From Nereocystis luetkeana (lineage: Eukaryota > Sar > Phaeophyceae > Laminariales > Laminariaceae), in the NCBI GenBank assembly GCA_031213475.1, contig JARUPZ010000009.1:11069601-11133600 (forward strand): a stretch of 64,000 nt of DNA, given 5' to 3'. The position numbers and the translations under genes are program-made. A model generated the notes under the pieces. It had not been told where the DNA came from and ran no database searches. It saw nothing but the letters and a program-made list of their open reading frames with translations. Of the stretch, positions 45,901 through 56,688 are shown in pieces (the stretch's first letter is position 1; each line of letters begins with the position of its first letter).

Positions 45901-47310
45901 CACGCCTGCCAACCCATCAACATGCGAAACGTACTCCACGACAGGCTACCAGATTCTTACCGGCACTCAATTGAGCGCACAACGGAGACACCGACGTACT
46001 GGAGTTCAAGATTTCTGTACCGAGATCCGCCCACGTCTTCCCCATGTTCCGCTCCGCACAATCAATTTTGAAATGGAGCGCGTAGAGGATGGAGGCGAAG
46101 ATGGGTCGATCCCATCGCGACACACCGTCCGCCAAACCAGTCGCCATGCCATGCACCCATTTGTCCCCAAAGCGCCGGTCATGGACCATTTGTTTGGCAA
46201 GCAAGTACAGCATCCCCATCCGTGCGACAGAACCTCCGCTCGCTTTCCCCCAGACATCGACTGACCAATTGAATGGCGGACATCTGATCCCCCCGCATTC
46301 AGAAACTATAACGGAAACATTGGAACACTGCCTTAGCCTATACGGTAGACTTCCATGCTGCCCGCGCCGTATCCAGCAAATCCGACACCTTGAAAGACGA
46401 GTCATAGTTTGTTTGCACGTGCGACCGTTGGGGGTCCTGTGTGTCGACAACGAAATCAATCCTTGGGGACGGCCTCGTATCTAAACAAATATCGTATCTG
46501 CACAATTTCTCTCCATCGCATCCCCATAGGTGTCGCCAATAGGTTCGCTCGTGTTGGGATGTAAACAAAAACGCAGCAATGGGGCGTACAGCGCATATGC
46601 CCCTCTCGCCCCCGTCGCGTTTGCAACAATAGACGGCCTATGTACAATATAATATCGCAAATCCCCGTCGAGTCGCACGTGAGAGCCGCTCATTGACGCG
46701 GGCTCGAATCCCCCCGAACCCCAGACTCTCTTGCGAGGCGTACACGGAGAGCACGCTTGGCTCAGCTGAGTATGCGCCTCACAAAACGCTCGCCCTCCAC
46801 GAATGCAACTTAGACTCGGACGCGCAGTCATGGACCTCTAGCCAACCCGCGAGCAACTCGCGAAGCTGGAGTAATCCCTCCTGCGGGGAGTTCACCGCAG
46901 TAGCTACTCTGTCGAGGGCCTAATACCTCGAGGATTGAGTGCCTCGAGGAGACTCCTTTTTCGAGGCTAACGAGGTGAGCATCACTTGCTTGCCCTTCGC
47001 CGAACAAACGACCGTGGTCAGATCGCATGTTTTGAGACGGCCGCCTATACCGCTCCGTTAAAGGGAATCACCGTGGATCTACGAAGACCGTGTCGGCTTC
47101 ACACATTCGACTAAAGATCGTCTTCGACCTGCTCCCCTCATTCCCCGTAGGTATAAGGTACCCGAGAGCGAACGAACTGAGAGGTCTCCTTCAGACAGGT
47201 CGCTCGCCTCAACAATACTGGCAACCGCACGGCCAGCGCCCCCTTTTGATCATTTGGATAACCCAATGATGTTAAACCCAATATGCAATCTGAAGGGCTG
47301 GATATGGACC
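45900..47310 (-). pseudogene. decayed reverse transcriptase / RNase H remnant, class uncertain
   Basis: Minus-strand fragments in several frames look like the end of a retroelement pol: LADGVSRWD (about 46133-46107), resembling the 'ADxLSR' end of retroelement RNase H, preceded by ARMGMLYLLAKQMVHDRRF and VSECGGIRC. Further upstream is a coding-like stretch (ALDRVATAVNSPQEGLL, about 46920) and LTSLGYPNDQKGALAV near 47250. No catalytic motif survives that I can name. It could derive from a DIRS/Ngaro-like or another element; it is unrelated to the copia copies in the arms. Confidence 0.4.
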
Positions 47311-48600
47311 GTGCCATACTCATATCTAAACAGGTGGCTTCAAAGTATCGGGCGTTGCTTCAGGTCATTCAGCACCTGCGAGTGTCAAAGGCTCTTTTTT
47401 TATGAGTTTTGTACGTCACCCAATAACAACATTTTAGACGTGTTCAATCCGATGAGCAATCCCAGAGCCTTGTTATATCGTCGGTAGTATAGTAAACCTC
47501 CGACGGTTTTCCAATATTATTGAGTTATGGAGGACGGTTGGTCAGAAATAGTATGGCCAAAGACTAGCACCCATCACAGGTTTCACGCGTTTCTGTGGTT
47601 GGTTTTATAACCTCGTAAGTGCTAGTCGGATTGAGGCTGTATAGTTCGGCTTTCTGGTGTCGGTGTGTTCTGCGGTCTCTTGCGACCGTTCTACACATGA
47701 TTTTTCAGCGACGCGGGTGCTTTTTCTTTAAGAGGGTAACTGAACAATATTTGAACACGTACATAATATACATTGATGACGACTGTTGAACCAGCAGCCA
47801 CGGCTCCTTCCGACACGCACGTTGTTTGTCTCAGCTACGAATAGACTCCGTCTAGTTGTTGTGTGATCTACGAAAAGCTTACTCATCGTAGGTGTAACTC
47901 AACAAATTAACTGTTGGCGCAATTCGTGTCTTCGTTTGGACCTCGGAAGGGTCCGCTCTGTGTCGCCGGTAGCGTAGGATCTTCACTGGGTCTGTACATA
48001 ACCGGGAATATTCCCACGTCGAACGCTCACGAAGATGCCTTACATGAAACGATCATATCGAAGCCGTGATCCTAGCTGACCCTGTTGCGAAGGCGCGCCC
48101 GCCTACGTGATGACTCGACTGTCCTGTTCAACTCGAACACGTGAAAGGATAACTTTGTACACTTAGGATGTTCCGCATGTGACGCCTCGTGGATAGCGCC
48201 ACCTTGCTGTCGCCAGAGTTTTGCACCTAACCGTAAATATGTTTATCAGGGTGCGTGCGTGGGACCGGTATTCGTTCGTTTTATTTCGAAAACATTGGTC
48301 AGTACGATACAGACTCGGGTTTAGACATAGTCATGAACATTCCCACTTCGAACGCATCCCTATTCTATTACTTTTTGACAGAATGGAAAGGTCGTCCTCG
48401 TAGCTGGCTCTGTTGTCGAGGGTTGCGGGGTTGTGTCGCTATTCAGCTGTCGAAATACTCTTCGAAGCGCGAAACGAAGAACGAGAGTGCCGACCCAAAC
48501 TACCTATTGTCCTTGGTAAGCGCCTAACATATTTTGCACATAGCGTCTGTGGGGGTTATTTATTCACCTCCCTTCCCCCGTCCTTATTATACACTTGCAG
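47311..48600. other. upstream region of the EsV-1-7-type gene
   Basis: A weak internal duplication is visible (GAA(T/C)ATTCCCAC(G/T)TCGAACGC near 48015 and 48330). A pyrimidine tract followed by TTGCAG (48595-48600) is a plausible splice acceptor, so a 5' untranslated exon may lie here. Confidence 0.35.
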
Positions 48601-48627
48601 GGAGTTCGTTGATACGCACTACGACAA

Positions 48628-49647
48628 ATGGGACGTTGTTCATACCATGGATGCTCGTGGCGGGCATGCTATAATATCCAAGGCGTCAAGAGGGCTATGT
48701 ACTGTAAGAAGCATGCGGAGGACGGTATGCTCAATATTTACGTCAAGCGTTGCTCATATCTCAGCTGCACGAAGACTGCGTCCCTTAACCTCCCCGGCAT
48801 TAAGGTCCCGACGCACTGTAAGCAGTATGCCATGGAAGGCATGGTGAATGTACGCAGCAGACGGCACTGCTCTAATGGCACCTGTGCGACAATACCTTCG
48901 TTCAACCTCGAAGGCATCAAGACCCCGGCGTACTACAAAAAACATGCACGAGACGGCATGGTCAACGTCTGCCAGAAACAGTGCTCTCATGATTCCTGCA
49001 CGACGACACCGTTCTTCAATGTCGACGGCAGCAAGGGGACGAAGTACTGCAAGAAGCATGCGGAAGATGGTATGGTTGACATCTTCAGCAACCGCTGCTT
49101 AAACGCCTCGTGCAACAGGGGACCATACTTCAACAGCCTAGGAAGCAAAACGGCAGCTTACTGTCGGCTACATGCTCAGGAGGGCACGGTCGACGTCCGC
49201 AGCAGGCACTGCTTACACGGCTCTTGTGTAACGTTTCCGTCGTTCGATATCGAGGGCAGCAAGACCCCGGCTTACTGCAAGCGGCATGCTGGGGTTGACA
49301 TGGTCGACGTTCACACCAAACGCCGCTCGAACGATGGCTGCAAGAGACAAGCATTATGGGGTGTCATGTCTGGTGGAGCGGGGACCGCATGCACCGACCA
49401 TAAGGGCGACATCTTAGGCGGGCCGGTGATTAATTTCAGAGCGCCGTGCCAGGTCACAGGTTGCCGGATTGCCTCAACGTGGGTACTTAGCGGTGAACAG
49501 CCTTCCCACTGCCGTGATCACGGTCCCCTCGAAGATCGTCTTGTTCCTACCATAGGAATCAATCGGCGTACAAAAGTCCCTCGCAGCTCATTCCCTTTCG
49601 ACGAGGAAGGGGCGTCGTTCCAACCCAAGGCTGAATGCCATTTTTAA
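48628..49647 (+). CDS. EsV-1-7 repeat (IMM-family) Cys/His-rich protein
   Basis: 339 codons, intact. It has eight consecutive repeats. Repeat 1 shows C4, C9, C26, H29, exactly C-X4-C-X16-C-X2-H followed by X12. Repeats continue from C42, C81, C119, C157, C195, position 233 and C274. The linkers KHAEDGMVNV, KHARDGMVNV and RHAGVDMVDV are the family hallmark. Three repeats lack one ligand: H67 is Tyr, C103 is Tyr, and C233 is Arg, each a single-base change. Family knowledge: these repeats occur in Ectocarpus IMMEDIATE UPRIGHT and in phaeovirus gene EsV-1-7. They are expanded in brown algae and presumed to bind metal; the biochemical role is unknown. No signal peptide or membrane span is seen. 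An in-frame stop at 48610 fixes the start downstream, and an acceptor-like site at 48600 suggests a spliced 5' UTR. The gene lies alone in the loop between the inverted arms. Confidence 0.9.
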   Translation: MGRCSYHGCSWRACYNIQGVKRAMYCKKHAEDGMLNIYVKRCSYLSCTKTASLNLPGIKVPTHCKQYAMEGMVNVRSRRHCSNGTCATIPSFNLEGIKTPAYYKKHARDGMVNVCQKQCSHDSCTTTPFFNVDGSKGTKYCKKHAEDGMVDIFSNRCLNASCNRGPYFNSLGSKTAAYCRLHAQEGTVDVRSRHCLHGSCVTFPSFDIEGSKTPAYCKRHAGVDMVDVHTKRRSNDGCKRQALWGVMSGGAGTACTDHKGDILGGPVINFRAPCQVTGCRIASTWVLSGEQPSHCRDHGPLEDRLVPTIGINRRTKVPRSSFPFDEEGASFQPKAECHF

Positions 49648-50779
49648 TGTCGGTTGTCCGGACAACAACCTTGATATAGACCATTTGCTGTGGGGTATTT
49701 TAATGGGCTCTAAGAGCTGGGTAGTTTTGAATAATCCCGCTATTAACCTGGAGGGACTGTCGAAACCACCGGCAGACTCCTCGGGATGCTCCCAATTGTT
49801 TTACGAGAGCTTCCTCGAGCACATGCCCGTTCATCTAGTGTCGTAGTTTGACTGTTCGTCCATATCAACAGTTTTTATGAGGAATTCACGATTTTGCTCC
49901 AGAAGTCTTCAAATATCCACTATTTCCGGCCCCAGCTCTGACAAACAATGTTTTGTTGGCTCGCCAGAGAAAACTGATTTACCCACCCCAAAACCAAATT
50001 AGGCCTCTGGGAAGACGGGACACCATTCCAAGAAGCTCTAGTTAAACCCCGGAGGACATTTAGAGGAGCCTACGGGTGTTTTCGACTGAAACGCCAGGTG
50101 AAACGCTAATTTTTGGCTTGGCATCTTGATACCTGGAGCGCAGAAATATTTCCCCATACTAGATGGTCATAGACGGCGAATACTCTAGTGTTGAATCTTA
50201 CTTTATCGTCAATGCTTCTTTAATACAGATGTTCCTGCAGTGTATCCGACGGGTAAATATGGGTGTAACAAGATATGCTGCCAGATTTATGAACAAAAAG
50301 CCGCAGCTCGAGCTTCGCGTCGACTGCATATCCTTCGCGCAGCGCACAGCAGAGCTGCAATCAGCCAGGGTGCGTGACAATATACTGTTAGGTATTGCGC
50401 TGCCTTCTAAGACGTATATTTAACATTGCGGTGTTTCCTATCGCACGCACACCTCTTAATGTTCCTGTGGAATAGCTGCTAATGATGCACCGTGCACGAT
50501 ATTAACGTGGCAGTGATATTGCTCTCCCTTCGGATGGCATGAGTGTAACGTGTTAGACTCTTGTCTAAATACGTATGCAGTTGTTAATGTTTAAGTTTGA
50601 GCTATTCCACCAATTAAAGTTATGTGCTGCAATTGGGGCAATAGCTCTAATGTACCTGTTGGCAACCAAATTCCCTAGGTTTACCTAGGGTCTTCTTCTG
50701 CGGATGTTCCGGATTTGTCTGGTTGTCTGTCTGACCGCCCTCGAAAGGAAACTCCATACCTAGCAAAAGGACCCAAACC
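49648..50779. other. intergenic, no gene recognised
   Basis: An 86-codon frame at 50163-50423 has no motif. No repeat is visible. Confidence 0.4.
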
Positions 50780-51510
50780 GCACACGACATTGCCGTGCAT
50801 ACCTCGCGAATCGATAGCGTACACGCATACAAGGAGTCTGGGCCAACTTTCTAGGTCAACGGAACGCTGTGTCTTGAGCTACGCATCCCAGCCCTCGCGC
50901 TTGTAGGCAATCGCTTCTACCAGAGTCGGTACAAGCAACGAGATATTTCGCAAAAAAAAATCTACAGCGCATCGATCGTAACAAAATTGAGATCACCTTG
51001 TAGAAGCACGGGTCGCTCAGCGTGATTGACCGACGGCGTTAATAAAGTCGTTGCTTGACGCTTGCAAACGGCTGCGCAAGGTCGCTTTTGACCGCAAGGC
51101 CTTGACCTCATGGGGTCTGTCATACATTCTGTGGCGTTTTATGGTAGGATCGCTTCCTGATGTACAGCGAATCGATTTACTTATCAAACGGTAACTGCGT
51201 CACTGCGAATACTACAGAAGTACGAGCAGCGAAATCGCCTTTGCCAGAGTCGGTACGAGCAGCGAAATATTTCTCGAATTCGCTACATGGCATCGTTCGT
51301 AACGAAATAAAGAGCACCTTCTAGGATCATGGGTTGCTTAGCGGAGTTGATCAATGGTGTTAATAAGGTCATTGTTCAACGGTTGCGAACGACCGTGCAA
51401 GGACGCTTCTGACTGCAACGTCTTGACCTCATGGGGTTTGTAATATGTTGTGTGGCGTTTTACGGCAAGGTCGCTTCCTGATGTACACCAAATAAGTACG
51501 TATCTGCGTC
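50780..51510 (+). repeat. dispersed repeat family, copies 2 and 3 (tandem duplicate, about 325-bp period)
   Basis: Units at about 50914-51205 and 51237-51510 share in order CCAGAGTCGGTAC(A/G)AGCA, GA(G/A)ATATTTC, TCGTAAC(A/G)AAAT, GCACCTT(G/C)TAG, GTTAATAA(A/G)GTC, CTTGACCTCATGGGGT and TCGCTTCCTGATGTACA. The upstream part (50780-50915) and the start of the unit match 5690-5885 in inverse orientation. Confidence 0.75.
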
Positions 51511-51978
51511 ACTGGGGGGTATGAAAAATTATTGTCCTTTTTCACTGCATGCCGTGGCACCACCTGCGGCAAAACCTTCCACGGCATAACACGGAACCCT
51601 TCACGGACCCCCATGGCATACCATGCAACACTAACTCTAACCCCAACCCAGGTGCCGTGAGCATTAGGGTGCCGCAGGGATGGATGGCACCATGGCCATA
51701 TGATAACGCGAGATTAAAATAGTCCTGTTTCTTTGGCGTACTCCGACCGGATGACACCAGCAGCGGTACTTCTGCGTTAGCTCAGCTAGATGCCGTTGCT
51801 TTGGATGCCATGCCCCGCGCGTCACGACGATAACCAACTTGAGAGTTGTTTCTCGAATGGAAAGACTTGCAAGGCTGAGAGCCTACCATACTTCTCAGCA
51901 GCGCCAGACGGACGCACTCGATGAAAGAAAGGAGGCTGCTGTTGCGAGAGGGTGTTTTAAACGCTCCGTGGAACTTGT

Positions 51979-52205
51979 CGACGGGTTTACAGCAACCGTT
52001 ACCCGTATAGCCGTAACTGTAGTTGCGACGGGCTTGTAACAGGGAGGACTTTCTGTATTGTGCTCTTGCTCTCGCTCTATAATACGGTAGCGCTCCTTTT
52101 AAATTTGCGACGGGTTTACAGCAACCGTCACCCGTATAGCCGTAACAGTACTTGCGACGGGTTTAGAGCAGGGCGAACGTTTTGAATTGTGCTCTCGCTC
52201 TCGTC
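51979..52205. repeat. two-copy tandem repeat, about 129-bp period
   Basis: CGACGGGTTTACAGCAACCG, then (T/C)ACCCGTATAGCCGTAAC, then TTGCGACGGG(C/T)TT and TGCTCT(T/C)GCTCTCG occur twice. Confidence 0.85.
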
Positions 52206-52439
52206 CTGAAACAACTGATGTCGAACATCCGAAAAAATCCCTTCCTAGCTATCCCGACCAGACCGTGTGTATTGTCATGCTTGCGATGGTCTCCCTCCCT
52301 TGTTACAACACTTTCGCCAACCGGACCGTGTGTCATGTTCGTTCTGACTCTACTATGTTCCACCACGAGATCTGCTGCCCGGGAAAAGATTGCTGCTGAC
52401 GCAAGGTGTGTCGTTGGGCGGGGGCCTACTTAAACCATC

Positions 52440-53432
52440 CGCACACCCGGTAGTACAGCAGTACTACAGTACTACAGTAGTGGTATCACCGCTGCAGCAG
52501 TACTACAGTAGTGGTATCACCGCTGCCACGTACGTCAATGCTTGTCCCCCTCCTTGCCAGTGGCCGGTGTACGTATATACTTGTTCATGTTTTGGGTTGT
52601 GCGTGCGGGCCACTGGAATTCCAAAAGTAGTGGTGATAACGCATCACGCACAACATCAGCACGGGTTGGGCTCCCGTGTGATATCTCTGCTTATCTGTAG
52701 TCTGCTGTACGGTAGTCTTGTCTCCGATGCGGTGTGATTACGGATTGCACTCTCATGTGTTTAATTTTGTCCTCTTGTCTCTATTTCACCACCAGAACTG
52801 CTGTTCGGAACAGGGATACCGCGGCGCGCACAACGGCGTGTGCCAGAGTCACCGCAAATCCGTTCCACAACAATGCAGCAGGTCATCCTAACCACCCACA
52901 CATCCAGCAGTGCCAGCTATAATTGACCCCCTCCTTGCCGGCCACCGGTGTACGTATATGCCCACCCCTCTGGCGTTCCGATGTTAGATCATGTTTTTGG
53001 TTGTGTGTGCGGACCACCGGAATCCCAACCCACCTGTGCAGCAGCACGACAGTAGTGGTATCACCACTGCTTGCGTCGAACTGCAACCAAACCGTGTGTC
53101 ATACCTGGTAGTAGCTAGGTGAACTGCCGGGATCTGAACTTGCGTTGGTCACCACCGTAACTGCTGTTCGGAACGCATCCCACAGCCAAGCCCGTGGTAC
53201 AATCGCTTATAGAGGATGCCGCGGCACGCACAACACCAAGACGGCTTCGACTCTCGTGTGTTACCTCTCATCTGTAGTCATCTGTACAGTAGTCTTGGCT
53301 CCGGTGCGGTGTGAATATGGATGCATTCTCTCATATATATGTGAAATTTGTTCGTCTTGTCTCTTTTTCACCACCAGAACTGCTGTTCAGAACAAGGATA
53401 CCGCGGCACGCACAACAACTCGGGAGAAGATT
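52440..53432. repeat. nested tandem repeats (30-bp and about 0.4-0.6-kb units)
   Basis: A 30-bp unit (CAGTACTACAGTAGTGGTAT then CACCGCTG) occurs twice at 52464-52530 and a variant recurs near 53040. Larger blocks repeat: CCCCCTCCTTGCC(A/G)G then CCGGTGTACGTATAT (52546 and 52927), and CTGTACGGTAGTCTTG then TTTCACCACCAGAACTGCTG then GATACCGCGGC (52704-52832 and 53282-53410). The array abuts the right arm. Confidence 0.75.
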
Positions 53433-53450
53433 GCATTTACTAGAGGGTAT

Positions 53451-53711
53451 TGATAGTGCTCAAGAAACACAACGGAGATGTTCCATCTAACATTAGGGAG
53501 TTATAAGCACGGGATATTTTGGCGGATAATCTGCGGGACCAACGGGAGAGTTGTTGCGCCGGCAAAGTCGTGGATAATCACGTGCCTGCTTCGCCATCGG
53601 CTGTCACGCGACAGCTCGGATATATAATATACAAGAGGAGTTCCGTGTTATTGTCTGGAGTCAACCGCGCGTTCCCGTGCCAGCTGCGTCTATACCTTTA
53701 GAGATCAATCA
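53451..53711 (+). repeat. 5' LTR of right copia element
   Basis: TGATAGTGCTCAAG ... GATCAATCA, 261 bp. It is shorter than the others because of a 20-bp deletion after GGGAGTTA. Confidence 0.87.
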
Positions 53712-53738
53712 TCACACTAGTGAACCGGTGATCTTCTA

Positions 53739-54982
53739 TTGGCAAGCGTAGCCAAGGCCAACCTAGAGAGGTGGGAACCTTACGACATGGCTGGTTCAGA
53801 TGGCATGTCTAGTCAGGAAGCGAGCGTGGCAAGTGAGAAGATGCTCAATATGCGAGGGAAGATTGAGGTCCTGGAAATGATAATGAAGGAGCAGAGGCTG
53901 GGCGCCGAGAGGGACCCGCTGCGAGAAGGAACGGGGGGGCGTCCGTTGGGGGGGCGAGAGGACAAGCAGCTGCGAGGAGACAAGCAGCGTCGACGGTGCC
54001 GACACCTGGGCTGGAAGCCCATTCAGGCTTGTCACCAACTACTTCTTTATATCGACCTAGTTTATCCCAGTCGAGATCCCCAAAGTTCTCTAACCTTGAA
54101 ACCCACTTTAGGATATAGCGCAGTAAGTTTGAATCGTACCTGTCACCCCTGAGGTGCCTTCATGTGTTTAACACATCAAACTCTGCTATGGTTGGTGACG
54201 TGAGGGTGTCGGAGGAGGAGCTAGAATGAAGGCACTCTCCTCAAGGGGTTGGGGATGCACGACTAGTCTATGGATAGATGATGGAATCGGTGACTGGCTA
54301 CGCGATGGAGAAGTTTAGAATGCAGAAAGCAATGTCGCCGAGTGGTGATTGTGAAGAACTGGAAGACGAATACATGCGAAGGACAATACCTGCCACGTAT
54401 AGGCTACAGCGAGAGTTCGGGACAACAGAATGGCCAACGACGAAAAACCCCTGCAGTTCCTACGTAGGGTAGACAATGCAGCGGATGAGCTGGCTATGCT
54501 TGCCTGTGGCAAGAGTGTGGAGGAAGTGAACCTACATATAGTGACGAACCTTTCGTCCTTGTACATCATACAAAGTACGTCAATCCTCTCGCTCCCGTCT
54601 ATCCCCCGTCCCGAGATTGATGAGATCATCCGTTCCGCGTATGCAAACAACAGGGCAGACAAGGATATGGTTTCCAAGGCGTTGGGCGTGCAGGGAGTGG
54701 TAGACCAGCATGCGTTGTACGACGGAGGTGCGTAGCCTGCCGGTGGTGGAGGTGCGGGTCCCGGAAAGGAAGGGAGGGACAGGAGAGACGAGAGGTTCAA
54801 GGGTGGGCAGCAGCAGCCGCAGCAGCAATATGAGCAGCAGCCCCAGCAGCATCAGCAGCAGCCCCAGCAGCAGTAGCGGTATCAGCAGCAACCCCTGCAG
54901 CAGTAGCCTCAACAGCAGCAGTATCAGCAGCAGCATCCCCTGCAGCAGAAGCAGCATCGTCCTAGTCAGCATGATGGCAACC
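53739..54982 (+). pseudogene. copia gag, right copy
   Basis: It has the same split frames as the left gag (53739-54152, 54278-54472, 54430-54735), only a few amino-acid differences (for example MAGSD/MSGSD), and the same two TAG codons in the Gln-rich CAG tract near 54875 and 54905. The frame breaks therefore predate the duplication. Confidence 0.75.
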
Positions 54983-55217
54983 GGGGAGGATCTTCGACGG
55001 GGGGAATATCCGGCCCCAAATAGCGTTGGGATGCCGTGGCCTGCAGGTACCGTTAGGGTGCCTCCGGTCCCGACCCCTTCGGTACAGGTAGGGCGGTCCC
55101 GCCCATGGGTCGGGTACATACCGAGCCATCACCAGGGACTATGACTCCGCCGCCCGCTATGACTCCGGCAGGCTGGGGTCTCCCACCGAGCAATAAGTAA
55201 TCGAGGCGCACGGGGGT

Positions 55218-55260
55218 CTGCTTCCGGTGTGGTAAACCGGGCCAATACGTAGCAGCTTGC
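55218..55260 (+). pseudogene. gag zinc knuckle, right copy (His lost)
   Basis: It reads CFRCGKPGQYVAAC. The three Cys of CCHC are kept but His (CAC in the left copy) is Gln (CAA). Confidence 0.8.
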
Positions 55261-55552
55261 CCGGTAGCCCCACCGCAAATGATCATCGCGGTCCCGAGTG
55301 CTGCTGCTCCTGAACCCCTTCAACAAATGTACGACGGAGGTGGCTGGCAGCAGGAGACACCCTACGGCAGTGGTGGATATACCTCAGCCGTAGCTTTCTA
55401 GTCCCAACAACCCTTCTAGAGCACCTCCCCTTTCCCTGGCCCAGCGAACAACGGCAACCCTACGCCTACGTTCGACCCGCACCTCCTCACCGCGCTGTTC
55501 GTGCACCGAGGCAAGAGTACGTTTAGCGACGATTTTGCTTTGGGCTACTGGG

Positions 55553-55615
55553 AGGGAATAGTGGCTAGCGGATTCGGGAGCAACCTTTCACGTAACTGGT
55601 AACCCCTTTTGGCAT
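55553..55615 (+). pseudogene. copia protease active-site segment, right copy
   Basis: DSGA is encoded at 55571-55582. A TAG at 55559-55561 replaces the TTG (Leu) of the left copy, a private nonsense mutation. Confidence 0.75.
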
Positions 55616-55959
55616 GGTGGGCTGTTACCCCCCTCCCCCCGAAAAGTGAAGCTTGGTCGTCGGTGACATGAGGTCAATAAAGGTGGAGTACCTTAGGCAT
55701 ATTCCGATGGCGACGCGCAGTTCTCAGTGTGATGATCGAGTTAGGCATTTAAAAGTAGCACTTTTGCCCGGTGTTTGCTTCAACCTGTGTTCGCTTCACG
55801 CAGTAACGCTGAACTTCCCCGTGACACTGGATACTCAGGGAGCTCACATACTGGGTGGGAAATTGTCCCCCACGCGTAGGAAGGCGGGTTCACACGTAAA
55901 CGCCACGCGGACTATGCAGACCCCGATTACTGCCGCTGTTTTGGCCCCCGGAAACATGC

Positions 55960-56661
55960 GGAGGATTGATTTTTACGACCTTCACGTTTCCCTTGCCCAC
56001 TCCCATGCTGGCACTTTCTGTTAGGCGGCACGCCAGATGGGGATTAAGGTTTTTAGGGAGTGTTTTTCGTGTGCTGGGTGTTCTGAGGCGAAGGGGAGGA
56101 GGATGGCGGTGCCGTGGACGATCGAGTGCCCCGCCACCAGGCCTCTGGAGCGTCTGTTCGTGGATCTGTCGGGACAGCATTCGACGTCTGCTGACGGTGC
56201 ACAGCACATAATGATAATCGTCGGCGACTACTCGCGACTAGGGATGGCCGTATTTCTTGAAGCGGAAATCCGACGTCCCGAACGTCTTCGCTGGTATTCT
56301 GGCCGACATCAACGCCAAGGTTGTTTCATCCATCGTGGGGTGCCTTCGCTCCAACAACGGCACCGCGTTCACCAAGGCGGATTTCGTGGAGTTGCTCAAC
56401 CATCATGGTATCCGCCGCCAGCACACGCCCGTCGATTCTCCGAAGCATGGCGGCGTGGTCGAGCGGCAGATTGCGATGACGCTAGAGCTTTTAATGGCGT
56501 CCCGCCAGGAGGCCCGCCACATGTTCGGCGATGCAACAATGCAGGCGACGCAGCCCCTCTGGGTTGAGTCCTGCATGTACGCGCGCGACGTCTTCAACAT
56601 GACGGTAAGGGTGAGGGACAAGCCGGAAAGGAGCTCGCCGTACCGCAAATGCTACGGGTGA
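55960..56661 (+). pseudogene. copia integrase, right copy
   Basis: HVSLAHSHAG and CAGC of the zinc motif, LFVDLSGQ, a frameshift near 56250 after GMAVFLE, then GCLRSNNGTAF with Asn in place of the second catalytic Asp (56352-56354), and HGGVVER. All major defects are the same as in the left copy. Confidence 0.87.
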
Positions 56662-56688
56662 GCACCGTTTGCGCGGCTGCTCCCGTTT

